Source of the DNA: Deltaproteobacteria bacterium
GTDB taxonomy: Bacteria; Desulfobacterota; Desulfobacteria; Desulfobacterales; Desulfatibacillaceae
Direction of reading: 5' to 3'
Assembly: GCA_016235345.1 (NCBI GenBank)
Contig: JACRLG010000027.1
Location: 1 to 49,551, forward strand
Length of the DNA: 49,551 nt
The position numbers were made by a program, and so were the translations under genes. Under the pieces are notes generated by a model, which did no database searches, was not told the origin of the DNA, and worked only from the letters and a program-made list of their open reading frames with translations. Below, piece by piece: positions 25,139 through 34,591 of this stretch (positions are counted from its first letter, which is position 1; each line of letters begins with the position of its first letter).

Positions 25139-26362
25139 ATGCGAGCCCCCAGAATACTGATAGCCCTGCCTGATGAAAACAAGCGCCGGAGCTTGTCCGA
25201 GTGCCTGATCAACTGGGGCTACCAGATCACGCCCGCCTCCGACGGTTTAAGCGCCTGGGACATCATAGAAAACGACGGGATATGGCTGGTTATCGCAAGC
25301 GTGGCGCTTGCGGGAATCGACGGCCTGGAGCTCACCCGGCGAATCAGGGCCGCCGGTCTTTCGTCCTACCTCTACGTGGTTCTCATTACAAGCCAGGAAA
25401 AGGAGGCCGACCTTCTCCAGGCGATGGAGGCCGGAGCCGACGAATTCGTCCTGGAGCCCTTCGGCCCGGAGGAAATCAGGGCCAGAATCCTGGTGGCCGA
25501 ACGCATACGCCAACTGGAGGAAAGCCTTGAGCTTCGGCACAAGGAGCTCTGGGAGACCAACCAGCGCTTAAGCCGCGCCCAGGACGTGATCACCCGCGAC
25601 CTGGAAGCGGCGGCGCGAATCCAGCAGGGGCTTTTGCCCGTTTCCACCAACAACCTTTACGGGTACAGCTTCGAGTCCCTGTTCATTCCGTGCAACGTGG
25701 TGGGCGGGGACATGTTCAACTTCTTCCCGGTGGACAGCCAACACCTGGCCTTCTACCTCCTGGATGTTTCGGGCCACGGGATACCGGCTGCCATGCTTTC
25801 CGTGGCGGTTTCCAAGACCATATCGTCTCTTCCCTTCCACGAAAACCTGCTCAGGGGCGGTACCAGCGATCTTCCGGGCCACGAGATGACCTCTCCGGCC
25901 TCTGTGGTGCGCGAGCTGGACCAGCTTTTCCAGACCAACGCCCTCATGGAGCAGTACTTCACCATGATCTATGGGGTCCTCAACAAGGAGACCGGCGAGA
26001 CCTGCTTCACCCAAGCGGGCCACCCGCATCCGGCCTACGTGCCCCACGTGGGCGAGCCTCACCTTGTGGGCGCGGGCGGGCTTCCGGTCGGGCTTGTACA
26101 GGATGCGGATTTCGCCGAAACCAGCATGGTTCTTTACGAAAACGACAGGCTCTTTCTGTATTCCGACGGCATAGTGGAATGCTCAAACCAGGAAGGCGCG
26201 CGTTTCGGAACAGACGGCCTTCTGGGCTTTCTCACCCACAACAGGGACCTTCCCCTTCACATGCTCATGCGAAGGCTGGGGGAGGAAATTTACCGTTTTC
26301 ACGGCAGCGACAATTTTGAAGACGATATGAGTGTCCTCGTAATCGAACGCAACGGCTCTTAG
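25139..26362 (+). CDS. RsbU-like PP2C phosphatase with degenerate receiver domain
   Basis: A 407-aa protein: receiver-like domain (1-120), a coiled coil (about 122-160), and a SpoIIE/RsbU PP2C-type serine phosphatase (about 165-405) with VVGGDMFNF, DVSGHGIPAAMLS, QAGHPHPAYV, LYSDGIVECS and DDMSVLVIE, all metal-site blocks present. The receiver lacks the phospho-acceptor Asp: the equivalent residue is S54 (eight before G62 of GIDG), and the conserved Lys before PF is E106. It is therefore unlikely to be controlled by classical phosphorylation. Such phosphatases usually dephosphorylate an anti-sigma-factor antagonist; none is adjacent. Confidence 0.92.
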   Translation: MRAPRILIALPDENKRRSLSECLINWGYQITPASDGLSAWDIIENDGIWLVIASVALAGIDGLELTRRIRAAGLSSYLYVVLITSQEKEADLLQAMEAGADEFVLEPFGPEEIRARILVAERIRQLEESLELRHKELWETNQRLSRAQDVITRDLEAAARIQQGLLPVSTNNLYGYSFESLFIPCNVVGGDMFNFFPVDSQHLAFYLLDVSGHGIPAAMLSVAVSKTISSLPFHENLLRGGTSDLPGHEMTSPASVVRELDQLFQTNALMEQYFTMIYGVLNKETGETCFTQAGHPHPAYVPHVGEPHLVGAGGLPVGLVQDADFAETSMVLYENDRLFLYSDGIVECSNQEGARFGTDGLLGFLTHNRDLPLHMLMRRLGEEIYRFHGSDNFEDDMSVLVIERNGS

Positions 26363-26488
26363 GAAGCCTGTATAAAAACGCGAACTGCTGTGTCAGGCAT
26401 CGTAGCGCGGGTCGGTCATATACGAACAGTATTATTCCTCCCCGCGCTTCTCGCCTTCCTTGCATTTCATCGTTTTTATCCAGGCTTC
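26363..26488 (+). repeat. Dispersed hairpin repeat, copy C
   Basis: The clearest copy. The outer arms gaagcctgtataaaaacg (26363-26380) and cgtttttatccaggcttc (26471-26488) pair at 17 of 18 positions, and an inner stem agcgcggg (26404-26411)/cccgcgct (26441-26448) forms the variable core. It starts at the base after the phosphatase stop codon. Confidence 0.8.
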
Positions 26489-26597
26489 TTGCCAACCCAT
26501 TTAACAGGCGATTACATGCCTACAAGTTAGTAATGTTTATCACAGACAACTCTGCGCGGCGTTTTTGCGTGAGATAAATCGGGAGACGGGTTTCAAC

Positions 26598-28322
26598 ATG
26601 AGCGTAACGGAAAAAGAGGCTGCATCCAAAACCGAAACAATCGGCGGCGAATCCAACGACTTTGTAAGGGCTGCCGTGGCCGAGGACGTGGCAAACGGAA
26701 AAAACGGCGGGCGGGTCCACACGCGTTTTCCGCCGGAGCCCAACGGGTATCTGCACATGGGCCACGCCAAGAGCATCTGCCTCAATTTCGGAATAGCGCG
26801 ACAGTTCGGCGGAAAATGCAACCTGCGCTTCGACGATACCAACCCGGCGAAAGAGGACGTGGAATACGTCAACTCCATTAAAGAGGACGCCCGCTGGCTT
26901 GGGGCGGACTGGGAGGACCGCGAGTTCTACGCCTCCGACTACTTCGACAGGCTCTACCTCTTTGCCGAGGAACTGATCCAAAAGGGCCTTGCATACGTGG
27001 ACTCCCTTTCCGCCGAAGAGATCAGGCAATACCGGGGAACCCTCACCGAGCCGGGCAGAAACAGCCCTTACCGGGACCGGTCCGTGGAGGAAAACCTGGA
27101 CCTCTTCCGGCGCATGAAGGCAGGCGAATTCCCCGACGGAACCCACGTCTTGAGAGCCAAAATCGACATGGCTTCAAGAAACATAATTCTGCGTGACCCC
27201 ACCATCTACCGCATAAGGGCAGCCCATCACCACCGGACAGGGGATGCGTGGCGCATCTACCCCATGTACGATTTCACCCACTGCCTCTCGGACGCCCTTG
27301 AGGGCATTACCCACTCGGTCTGCACCCTGGAGTTCGAGAACAACCGGCCCCTCTACGACTGGGTGCTTTCTAACGTCTCGGCCCCCTGCCACCCGCGCCA
27401 GATAGAATTTGCCCGGCTCAACCTCACCTACACGGTTTTGAGCAAGCGAAAGCTCATCAGGCTAGTTTCAGAGAACAGGGTTTCCGGCTGGGACGACCCG
27501 CGCATGCCCACCATCTCAGGGGTGAGAAGGCGCGGGATTCCGCCTTCGGCTATTCGCTCCTTCTGCGAAAAAATCGGCGTGGCCAAAAGAGACAGCACCG
27601 TGGATGCCGCCCTTCTGGATCACTGCATCCGCGAGGACTTGAATCCAACGGCCCCCCGCGCCATGGCGGTTCTAAGGCCGATAAAGGTAATCATCGAAAA
27701 CTACCCGGATAATTCCGTTGAGGAACTCGACTGCCTAAATCACCCGGAAAACCCGGAAATGGGCAGCCGCATGGTCCCCTTTGCACGGGAAATCTTCATC
27801 GAGGCGGAGGATTTCATGGAAGAGCCGCCCAAGAAGTATTTCCGGCTCTCCCCTGGCCGGGAGGTTCGGCTACGCTACGCCTATTTCATAACATGCACGG
27901 GCGTGGATAAGGACCCCGAAACCGGGGCCATAACCGCCATAAGGGCGACCTACGACCCTGCCACACGGGGCGGAGACGCTCCCGACGGCCGCAAGGTGAA
28001 GGCAACCCTGCACTGGGTGGCGGGCCCCACAGCTTTTTCGGCCACGGTGAGGCTTTACGATCACCTTTTCACAAGGCCCGACCCGGACGGGGAGGAGGAT
28101 TTCACCGCCTGCATCAACCCGGCTTCGCTCGAAACCCTTACGGACTGCCGCCTGGAGCCATCCCTCAAGGCCCTGGGGCCGGGCGAGCGGGTGCAGTTCG
28201 AGCGGCTGGGCTATTTTTTCACCGATCCCGTCGAGAGCCGCCCCGGCGCTCCCGTCTTCAACAGGATAGTGGGCCTTAAGGACGCCTGGGCGAGGATAGT
28301 CAAATCGGGGAAGACCGAATGA
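26598..28322 (+). CDS. glnS: Glutaminyl-tRNA synthetase
   Basis: A 574-aa class I aminoacyl-tRNA synthetase charging tRNA-Gln directly. The ATP motifs are [16 protein letters not shown] (HMGH at 53-56, the HIGH box) and VLSKRKL (the KMSKS box); the two C-terminal beta-barrel anticodon-binding regions follow. GlnRS rather than GluRS is supported by FDDTNPAKE and the length. ATG 26598 follows a GGGAG at a somewhat long distance; an upstream GTG 26565 is less likely. Overlaps the MFS gene by 4 bp. Confidence 0.95.
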   Translation: MSVTEKEAASKTETIGGESNDFVRAAVAEDVANGKNGGRVHTRFPPEPNGYLHMGHAKSICLNFGIARQFGGKCNLRFDDTNPAKEDVEYVNSIKEDARWLGADWEDREFYASDYFDRLYLFAEELIQKGLAYVDSLSAEEIRQYRGTLTEPGRNSPYRDRSVEENLDLFRRMKAGEFPDGTHVLRAKIDMASRNIILRDPTIYRIRAAHHHRTGDAWRIYPMYDFTHCLSDALEGITHSVCTLEFENNRPLYDWVLSNVSAPCHPRQIEFARLNLTYTVLSKRKLIRLVSENRVSGWDDPRMPTISGVRRRGIPPSAIRSFCEKIGVAKRDSTVDAALLDHCIREDLNPTAPRAMAVLRPIKVIIENYPDNSVEELDCLNHPENPEMGSRMVPFAREIFIEAEDFMEEPPKKYFRLSPGREVRLRYAYFITCTGVDKDPETGAITAIRATYDPATRGGDAPDGRKVKATLHWVAGPTAFSATVRLYDHLFTRPDPDGEEDFTACINPASLETLTDCRLEPSLKALGPGERVQFERLGYFFTDPVESRPGAPVFNRIVGLKDAWARIVKSGKTE

Positions 28323-29539
28323 AAACCACCGGTGCAATGGCGGGTAAATTACCGCGCACGGTGGTTGTGTTAGGGCTGGTGAGCTTTTTCACCGACCTTT
28401 CCTCGGAGATGATCTACCCCCTTCTGCCGGTGTTCCTGGCCGGGGTTCTGGGGGCCGGCCCGGCCATTCTGGGCCTTATTGAAGGAGTCGCCGAAACCAC
28501 GGCATCGGTGCTGAAACTGGCTTCCGGGTACTGGGCGGACAGGCTCAAAAAGCGCAAGGGCCTGGTTCTTCTGGGCTACGGGATTTCAAGCATCGCCCGG
28601 CCCCTGGTGGGGCTGGCCCTTTCCTGGCCCTTCGTGCTGGTTCTCCGGTTCACCGACCGCGTGGGCAAGGGCATACGCTCGTCACCTCGGGACGCCTTAA
28701 TTGCCGACGCGGCCCCGCCCGAACGAAGGGGCGAAGCCTACGGCTTCCACCGGTCCATGGACCACGCAGGAGCTGTTGCTGGCCCCCTGGTGGCCGCCCT
28801 TCTCATGGGGGCCTTCGGGATGTCCATGAGGCATGTCTTTTTGTGGGCGGCCCTTCCCGGAGTGGTGGTGATAGCCCTGATACTTGCGGGCGTGCGGGAA
28901 ACGCCGAAAACGGCGGCAACCGCCAAGGCGGCCAAGGCCGCAAAAACGGAGTCAGGCGAAACGGGCGGGCTTTTCACGCCCGATTTCAAGCGCCTTCTGG
29001 CGGCCCTGGCCATTTTCACCCTGGGTAACTCCACCGACGCCTTTCTGCTTTTAAGGCTTTCCAGGGCAGGGGTTTCGGTCCAGGGCGTGGCATTCATGTG
29101 GTCGGCCTTTCACGTTGTCAAAATGGCCTCCACTTATCTTGGCGGGCGCGTTTCAGACCGGCTTGGCCGGAAGGGGATGATTCTTTCCGGCTGGATTCTC
29201 TACGCGGCGGTCTACGCCGCCATGGGAGTCATTGATAATACCGTCGGCGTGATTACGATCTTCCTGATTTACGGCCTCTACTACGGGCTCACGGAGCCCT
29301 GCGAAAAGGCCTGGGTGGCCGATCTGGTTCCTCCGAACGCGCGCGGCAGGGCCTTTGGCCTTTATAACGGAGTCGTGGGCATAACCGCGCTTCCGGCAAG
29401 CATTCTTTTCGGCCTTTTGTCCGAAACCCTGGGAATGCCTGCGGCCTTTTTCACCGGAGCCGGTCTGGCCGTGGCCGCATCATTCCTTCTTGCGGGCGTG
29501 GCGGCTCCCAAAAACGGGGTATGCGAAATAGCCGCCTGA
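28319..29539 (+). CDS. Major facilitator superfamily transporter
   Basis: A 406-aa membrane transporter with about 12 hydrophobic segments. The N-terminal [19 protein letters not shown] and the loop [21 protein letters not shown] are typical of a prokaryotic MFS subgroup whose substrates are unassigned. The central cytoplasmic loop has an alanine-lysine run (TAKAAKAAK). Start ATG 28319 lies in the glnS stop (ATGA), so it is co-translated with glnS. The MITE begins 5 bp after its stop. Confidence 0.9.
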   Translation: MKTTGAMAGKLPRTVVVLGLVSFFTDLSSEMIYPLLPVFLAGVLGAGPAILGLIEGVAETTASVLKLASGYWADRLKKRKGLVLLGYGISSIARPLVGLALSWPFVLVLRFTDRVGKGIRSSPRDALIADAAPPERRGEAYGFHRSMDHAGAVAGPLVAALLMGAFGMSMRHVFLWAALPGVVVIALILAGVRETPKTAATAKAAKAAKTESGETGGLFTPDFKRLLAALAIFTLGNSTDAFLLLRLSRAGVSVQGVAFMWSAFHVVKMASTYLGGRVSDRLGRKGMILSGWILYAAVYAAMGVIDNTVGVITIFLIYGLYYGLTEPCEKAWVADLVPPNARGRAFGLYNGVVGITALPASILFGLLSETLGMPAAFFTGAGLAVAASFLLAGVAAPKNGVCEIAA

Positions 29540-29544
29540 CCTTT

Positions 29545-29706
29545 TGAGCTTATCCCTAAATAATATTTACATTCGATTGTGGCTTCATCCCAACCAACTG
29601 TGTTGCCCTCCTCACGGCATCGCTCGCTATGCCGTGAGGAGATGCGCCTTGTTGGTTGGGCGAATCCGCAATCTCGCTGTCACAATCTTATTTAGGGATA
29701 AACTCT
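29545..29706. mobile_element. MITE-like non-autonomous relative of the IS at position 1
   Basis: A 162-bp non-coding element. Left end tgagcttatccctaaataa and right end (reverse strand) agagtttatccctaaataa form terminal inverted repeats. The left end matches the IS left end, including subterminal taatatttaca, at about 25 of 28 bases; the right end matches the IS right end through taaataag. Inside, cccaaccaac (29589-29598)/gttggttggg (29651-29660) and a perfect 13-bp stem ctcctcacggcat (29608-29620)/29629-29641 fold the middle into a long hairpin. Confidence 0.8.
29608..29641. repeat. Perfect 13-bp stem inside the MITE
   Basis: ctcctcacggcat, loop cgctcgct, atgccgtgaggag. It is nested within the 10-bp cccaaccaac/gttggttggg arms. 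Confidence 0.8.
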
Positions 29707-29814
29707 TAGGACCAAAGCCTTTTCCCGTGCGCCGGTATGGGGTGGGATGAACGGGTTTTTAGCCGGGCGCGATTTTTAATTTGTTGAATTTTTTGATATA
29801 AAGGAGCGAGAGTG

Positions 29815-30447
29815 ATGCAGCCTGACGAAAAGAAATGCCCCCTTTGCGGGGAAACCATAAAAATGAGCGCCGTCAAATGCAGGTTCTGCGGGGAGTTCCT
29901 GGACAAGGCCCAGGAAGCCGCCCAAGGCGCGGCGGGCGCTGGCAGGCAGGCCGAAGGCGGGGACAGCAAAGTCTATTACCAGGGCAACGTTTCCAAGGTT
30001 CTGCTTCTGGGACCTTATGCCTACGGAATCTTCGTCTTCATCATGTCCCTGGTCCTTTTGTTCATGCTGGAAGGGTCAAAGCGCGAACTTGGCTATTACG
30101 CGGCGGGAATACTCATCCTGTCCTGGGCGGGATATTTCCTGGCCAAATATTTCCAGTGGAAATCCAGGTCATTCAGGGTCACCGGGGAGCGCGTTGAGAG
30201 CGAAACAGGAATTTTGTCCAAAAGCATAGTTAACATCGACATGTGGCGGGTGCGCGACATCCGTTTCGAGCAGACCATTTTCGAAAAAGTGCTGGGCGTG
30301 GGCTCGGTTTCCTTTTTTACTCCCGAAAAACCGAACGCCCCGCTGGTCATAGGACCCATAAAGGAGGCCAGAAAACTGTACGACATAATGAAGGAGGTGC
30401 AGGTCACGTCAGACCGAAAAAGGGGCGTCGTGCGCCTCGAATCATGA
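29815..30447 (+). CDS. Zinc-ribbon, two-helix membrane protein with bacterial PH-like domain
   Basis: A 210-aa protein: N-terminal zinc ribbon with C8, C11, C22 and C25; a Gln/Ala/Gly linker; two membrane helices (about 60-85 and 92-115); and a C-terminal bPH_2/YdbS-type domain (FRVTGERVESETGILSKSIVNIDMWRVRDIRFEQ, then VGSVSFFTPEKPNAPLVIGPI). The ribbon fused to a membrane PH domain is a recurrent but uncharacterised architecture. ATG 29815 is preceded by AAGGAG. Confidence 0.85.
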   Translation: MQPDEKKCPLCGETIKMSAVKCRFCGEFLDKAQEAAQGAAGAGRQAEGGDSKVYYQGNVSKVLLLGPYAYGIFVFIMSLVLLFMLEGSKRELGYYAAGILILSWAGYFLAKYFQWKSRSFRVTGERVESETGILSKSIVNIDMWRVRDIRFEQTIFEKVLGVGSVSFFTPEKPNAPLVIGPIKEARKLYDIMKEVQVTSDRKRGVVRLES

Positions 30448-30590
30448 TTCTTTTGTTTCAGGCCGGGCATTTTAAGCGGAATCTGTATAAGATGAGATGC
30501 CGCTTTGGGGAGCGGCGGATTGAACGGACATCCCACTGACTTATTCATCAATGCAATTGAAGGCAAATACGTTCACTAAAGGAGGCTTTC

Positions 30591-31862
30591 ATGGCCAAGA
30601 TAATGCTCTTCATAGACGGTACGTGGTTGTACGCAAATAACAGAAGGCTAAGTGAATCCTACGGGGACGCCAGCTACAGGGTGGATTTCGGAAAGCTGCC
30701 GTCGGTTCTCGCCGAGGAGGTGAGCCAATACCTTGGAAAAGCCGACATAGACGTTGTTCGCACCTACCTCTTTGCAAGCTATGCAATAAATTACAACCCC
30801 TTGGATGAGGACGCGGTTTTGCGCCGCAAGGATTTCTTCGACATGCTGAAGGAGGAATACCATTACGAGGTCGAGGTTTTCCCCATAAATTACATTGGCC
30901 GCAGGCTCAGGAAGACCGACCGTGACCCCGGCGACACCTTCGAGCCCAAGGAAAAATGTGTCGATATAGCCCTTGCAACCAACATGCTCTATTACGCGGC
31001 CATTCCCCAGGCCTACGACATAGCCATAGCAGTTGTGGGCGACCGCGATTTCATGCCCATGCTTCAAAGCGTGCGCCGCCTCGGAAAACGTGTGGCAATA
31101 GCCAGCATAAAGAACTCCTGCGCACCGGAATTCGCCGATCCGCACGACGACGCGCGGGTGAAGGACTACGACATCATCTGGCTGGATGACCTTCTGCAGA
31201 AACTGGAGCTAAAGTGGGAGCGCCACCAGTTGAAGTGCGAGAGCCCCGTTCACAAGGGGAATCCTTTGGTCTGGACCACCTTCCACCCTAGGAAGAACCA
31301 GAAGTTCTACTGCGACATCTGCCGCCAGGAGATTTCCCGCCAGCGCTACGCCGGGTACCAGGATTACGCGCCCCCGCCCGCCGAGCCCGGCCAGGAAAAT
31401 CTTCCACCCATGCCCTCCGCGCCCGCAGTCCGGATTCCGGGCGTGATAAAGAAGCTCTTCAACGACCGGGGATTCGGCTTCATCTCGACTGAAATCGGCG
31501 ACTATTATTTCCATCTCACCGACCTGGTGCCGGGTCTCGATTTTTCCGAATGCATGGAAAACCTCACGGTGGATTTCGAGGTCAAGCGCCCCCCGGCCAA
31601 CGGCAAGGCGGGAGCTGCCCAGAAGGTGGGACGCCACAACCCGGAACTGGGCATGGCTTATCAGCCTTCCGAGTATCCGCCAGACCCCTACGCGGACGAG
31701 GATCAGCCTATGGACGCCCCTGGCGAGTCTTACGATGCCGCCCCTGTCGAGGCAGGCGATGAAGGCGAGCCCGCTCAGCCGGACCCGGCCCCCCCTGCTG
31801 CTCCCAAAGACGAAGACTTTTTCGACGACGAGGAAGACGGCCAGTTGAAGTATATAAAATGA
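30591..31862 (+). CDS. NYN-domain nuclease fused to a cysteine cluster and a cold-shock-like domain
   Basis: A 423-aa protein. Residues 1-205 are a NYN (LabA/PIN-like) RNase domain with acidic residues D9 (LFIDGTWLY), D125 (CVDIALATNMLYYA), D151 and D153 (VVGDRDFMPML). A short cysteine-containing segment follows (C216, then C241-D-I-C244, possibly zinc). Residues 282-335 resemble a cold-shock/S1-like OB fold: GVIKKLFNDRGFGFIS matches RNP-1 and DYYFHLTDL RNP-2. The C-terminal 80 residues are Pro/Glu/Asp-rich and disordered. This suggests a single-strand RNA-binding nuclease. Start ATG 30591 has AAAGGAGG. Confidence 0.88.
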   Translation: MAKIMLFIDGTWLYANNRRLSESYGDASYRVDFGKLPSVLAEEVSQYLGKADIDVVRTYLFASYAINYNPLDEDAVLRRKDFFDMLKEEYHYEVEVFPINYIGRRLRKTDRDPGDTFEPKEKCVDIALATNMLYYAAIPQAYDIAIAVVGDRDFMPMLQSVRRLGKRVAIASIKNSCAPEFADPHDDARVKDYDIIWLDDLLQKLELKWERHQLKCESPVHKGNPLVWTTFHPRKNQKFYCDICRQEISRQRYAGYQDYAPPPAEPGQENLPPMPSAPAVRIPGVIKKLFNDRGFGFISTEIGDYYFHLTDLVPGLDFSECMENLTVDFEVKRPPANGKAGAAQKVGRHNPELGMAYQPSEYPPDPYADEDQPMDAPGESYDAAPVEAGDEGEPAQPDPAPPAAPKDEDFFDDEEDGQLKYIK

Positions 31863-31942
31863 TATGGTAACCGTTTCCAGTGCGGCATTTGAACTGCCCG
31901 CCGGGACATCCTTAAAAACATCAAGACCTGGAGAAAGAGACA

Positions 31943-32458
31943 GTGGCGAACCCCATAGCCCTTTTCGAGACCACAATGGGCGATTTCATGGCTGAAATCT
32001 ATTCCGACCTCATGCCCAAAACCGCCGAAAACTTCATCAAGCTCGCCAAAAGCGGCTTTTACGACGGCCTTCACTTCCACCGGATCATAGACAACTTCAT
32101 GCTCCAGTTCGGATGCCCGGAAAGCCGCGATCCCAAAAGCCCGCGCTGCGGAACCGGCGGCCCTCCCTGGGGATGCGTGGAAGACGAGTTTCCCGAAAAC
32201 GCCAAGTTAAGCAACGAGCCGGGCACCCTTTCCATGGCCAACACGGGCCGCCCCAACTCCGGCGGAAGCCAGTTTTTCATCAACCTGGTCCATAACGATT
32301 ATCTCGACTGGTTCGCCCCCGGCCCGTCCAGGCACCCGGTTTTCGGAAAGATCACCGAGGGTATGGACATCATAAAGAAAATCGGCAAGGTGGCCACCGA
32401 CCGCAGCGACCGCCCGGTCACGCCTGTAAAGGTGATAAGGATCACCGTGGAAGACTGA
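31943..32458 (+). CDS. Cyclophilin-type peptidyl-prolyl cis-trans isomerase
   Basis: A 171-aa cytoplasmic cyclophilin with the catalytic arginine in [13 protein letters not shown], the substrate site [17 protein letters not shown] and [18 protein letters not shown] Pro/Cys-rich insertion ([18 protein letters not shown]) lies where many bacterial forms have a shorter loop. No signal peptide. GTG 31943 follows GGAGAAAGAGA. Confidence 0.93.
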   Translation: MANPIALFETTMGDFMAEIYSDLMPKTAENFIKLAKSGFYDGLHFHRIIDNFMLQFGCPESRDPKSPRCGTGGPPWGCVEDEFPENAKLSNEPGTLSMANTGRPNSGGSQFFINLVHNDYLDWFAPGPSRHPVFGKITEGMDIIKKIGKVATDRSDRPVTPVKVIRITVED

Positions 32459-32543
32459 ACCTTTTCTCGTCAACTGCCGTAACCAGGGCGGGGGCCTTCC
32501 AAAAACCGGGGGCGCCCGCCTTTTTCATCCCCCAGGAAAGCAG

Positions 32544-32576
32544 AAAGGCCGGGAACGATGTCGTTCCCGGCCTTTT
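32544..32576. terminator. Bidirectional Rho-independent terminator
   Basis: Perfect 15-bp stem aaaggccgggaacga (32544-32558) with 32561-32575, flanked by A and T runs on both sides. It lies between the converging cyclophilin and S41 protease genes. Confidence 0.85.
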
Positions 32577-32618
32577 GCATCCAGCGGCAACTTGAGGATT
32601 GTCACCTCCCCCTTCCGG

Positions 32619-33842
32619 CTACCTCGTCAGGAGCTTCACGGCGGTTATCATGGCCACGTCCCTGGGATAGCGGGTCTTGGGGTCCAGCTTCAAAAGGGCC
32701 GCCGTGGTGCGCTCATCGGTGTCGGCCAGAAAATCCGGCAAGAGCCCGTTGGTCTGCCAGCTTCTCCCCTTGGGCGAGTACATGGCCCCGGTTATGAATT
32801 TCACCCGATAGCCATTATCAGTGGCGAAGGTTGTCTCGAAAACGCCTTTTCCGTAGGTGCGCCCGCCCACCAGAAAGGCCCTGCCGTGATCCTGGAGCGC
32901 CGACGCCACCACTTCCGCAGACGAGGCCGTGCCCCTGCCGATCAGCACGGCCATGGTGAACCTTGCGGGGTTTTCGTTGGACGAGGCCACTGCCCGGACC
33001 TTTGAATCCTTTTGAACCACGCGGATCATGATGGACTTGGCGGGCAGAAAAAGCTCCGAGACCTTTAGGGATTCCTCGAAAATGCCGCCCCCGTTGCCCC
33101 TCAAATCCAGAATCAGCCTGCTCACCCCCTGGGTTGCCAGCTTGTCCAGTTCCGCTTTCATTTCATCGGCAATTCCGAGGGTGAATTTCTTTAGCTCCAT
33201 GACGGCGGTGGTTGCATCCAAGAGGGTGACCACCAGGTTCTGGGTGGCCACTTTCTGGCATTTCAAGGTGACCTCGAAGACCTGTATATCGCGGTTCACG
33301 GTAAGGGCCACCTGGGTTCCTTCCGGGCCGTCCAGAAGCTCCGAGACCTCGGTAATCTTCTTTCCTGCAAGGCTTTGGCCGTTTATGCGCAAAATCCGGT
33401 CATGGGGCTTCAACAACATGTCAGCCGGGGAATCGGGCATGACCTCACTTACGGTAAGGCTCCCCTCCACCGGGTTGAAGGTTGTGCGGATGCCGATGGA
33501 AACCTGCTCGCCCTTCAAGCTGTCCACAACCTGGGCGTACTGGTCCGGGGTCCACAACTGGGCCAAGTCCGGGTGCTCCGGCGGAGACACGTGCCTCAGC
33601 ATCCCCTTTATGGCCGCGTAATAGAGGGCGTCCTCGGTGAGGGTTGGGCTGTAGTAATTTTTAAGAATGAGCCCCCTGATCTCCTCGAAGGAGGCTTTCG
33701 CCTCCGGGATGTCCTGGGAAAGGGCCACCGGGAAAAGGGGCTTTATTGCCGCCTCGTCCGAGGCCAGGACGATGGAGGAAAAGAGGATGAAGGCTGCGCA
33801 GAAAAGGAACGCAAGGGGCCGCTTGGCGAGTTTTGGCATCAT
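32619..33842 (-). CDS. S41-family C-terminal processing protease
   Basis: A 407-aa exported serine protease. The N-terminus is a signal peptide (RPLAFLFCAAFILFSSIVLA). A PDZ domain is centred on IGIRTTFNPVEGSL, PHDRILRINGQ; the protease domain has LDLRGNGGGIFEES, the catalytic serine in GRGTASSAEVV and the lysine in YGKGVFETT. It acts on C-termini of periplasmic proteins. ATG 33842 is preceded by AAGGA; the frame runs further upstream into the terminator region and that part is not coding. Confidence 0.92.
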   Translation of the reverse strand: MMPKLAKRPLAFLFCAAFILFSSIVLASDEAAIKPLFPVALSQDIPEAKASFEEIRGLILKNYYSPTLTEDALYYAAIKGMLRHVSPPEHPDLAQLWTPDQYAQVVDSLKGEQVSIGIRTTFNPVEGSLTVSEVMPDSPADMLLKPHDRILRINGQSLAGKKITEVSELLDGPEGTQVALTVNRDIQVFEVTLKCQKVATQNLVVTLLDATTAVMELKKFTLGIADEMKAELDKLATQGVSRLILDLRGNGGGIFEESLKVSELFLPAKSIMIRVVQKDSKVRAVASSNENPARFTMAVLIGRGTASSAEVVASALQDHGRAFLVGGRTYGKGVFETTFATDNGYRVKFITGAMYSPKGRSWQTNGLLPDFLADTDERTTAALLKLDPKTRYPRDVAMITAVKLLTR

Positions 33843-33954
33843 GGCCGGGCATCCTTTGTCTTCTTGGGATACTGGAAGGAAAATGTCGGGGCGGAACCTG
33901 GACCTTTGGGGGCTTGAACGGACGGAGCCGGAAAGCGGCGGATGGAACGGCATC

Positions 33955-33982
33955 AAAAAAGGGGCGGCGAATTCGCCGCCCC
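33955..33982 (-). terminator. Terminator of the ribosomal protein supercluster
   Basis: On the minus strand ggggcggcgaattcgccgcccc (22-nt palindrome, 33982-33961) is followed by TTTTTTG. It lies 120 bp past rplQ, the last gene of the cluster. Confidence 0.85.
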
Positions 33983-34102
33983 TTGTCACGCTCTGCACAT
34001 ATTTTTCGCGTCCGCATGGCCATGCCGACCGGACCGGTTGAAGGCCAAAAAATCCGGCCTGTCAACCTTTCGGGTCAACGGGGCTTGCGGATGCCACCGG
34101 TG

Positions 34103-34591
34103 TTACGCCGGGGTTTCGACGGGCTCTGCGGCCTTGGCCGGAGCTTCCGGGGCCTTTTCCTTGCCTGCGGCCTTCTTGTCGGCCTTCTTGCGCCCGGCAA
34201 AGGTCTTGTTGCGCTTTTCCTTCTTGAACTCTATGGGCTCGCCCACGAGTTCGATCAGGGATATGGGCGCCTTGTCTCCGGGGCGTAAGCCGATCTTGGT
34301 GATGCGGGTGTATCCGCCGTCAACCTGGCCGAAGCGGCCCGATGCCTCGAAGAAAAGATGATGGACGATGTCCTTTTTGCGTATCACCGCCATTGCCTGA
34401 CGCCTGGCGTGAAGATCGCCCCTCTTGGCCAGCGTGACCATCTGGTCGGCCCAGCGGCGAAGCTCCTTGGCCTTGGCGTCGGTGGTGCGGATTTTTCCGA
34501 ATTCGAAAAGGGCAGTCACGAGATTCCTGAAAAGGGCATCGCGATGGGCTACCGAGCGGCCTAATTTTAGTCCGGCATTCCTGTGTCTCAT
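34103..34591 (-). CDS. rplQ: 50S ribosomal protein L17
   Basis: A 162-aa L17; the conserved part ([47 protein letters not shown]) ends near 120. The last 40 residues are a Lys/Ala/Glu low-complexity tail not found in short L17s. Start overlaps the rpoA stop by 4 bp. Confidence 0.97.
   Translation of the reverse strand: MRHRNAGLKLGRSVAHRDALFRNLVTALFEFGKIRTTDAKAKELRRWADQMVTLAKRGDLHARRQAMAVIRKKDIVHHLFFEASGRFGQVDGGYTRITKIGLRPGDKAPISLIELVGEPIEFKKEKRNKTFAGRKKADKKAAGKEKAPEAPAKAAEPVETPA

Noticed and set aside
26598-28322. glnS as evidence of recent transfer
   Set aside because: GlnRS is scattered across Desulfobacterota; composition matches the neighbours, so nothing in the sequence dates a transfer.
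29544-29750. Open frame across the MITE
   Set aside because: It reads through both inverted repeats and the hairpin; no RBS or domain.
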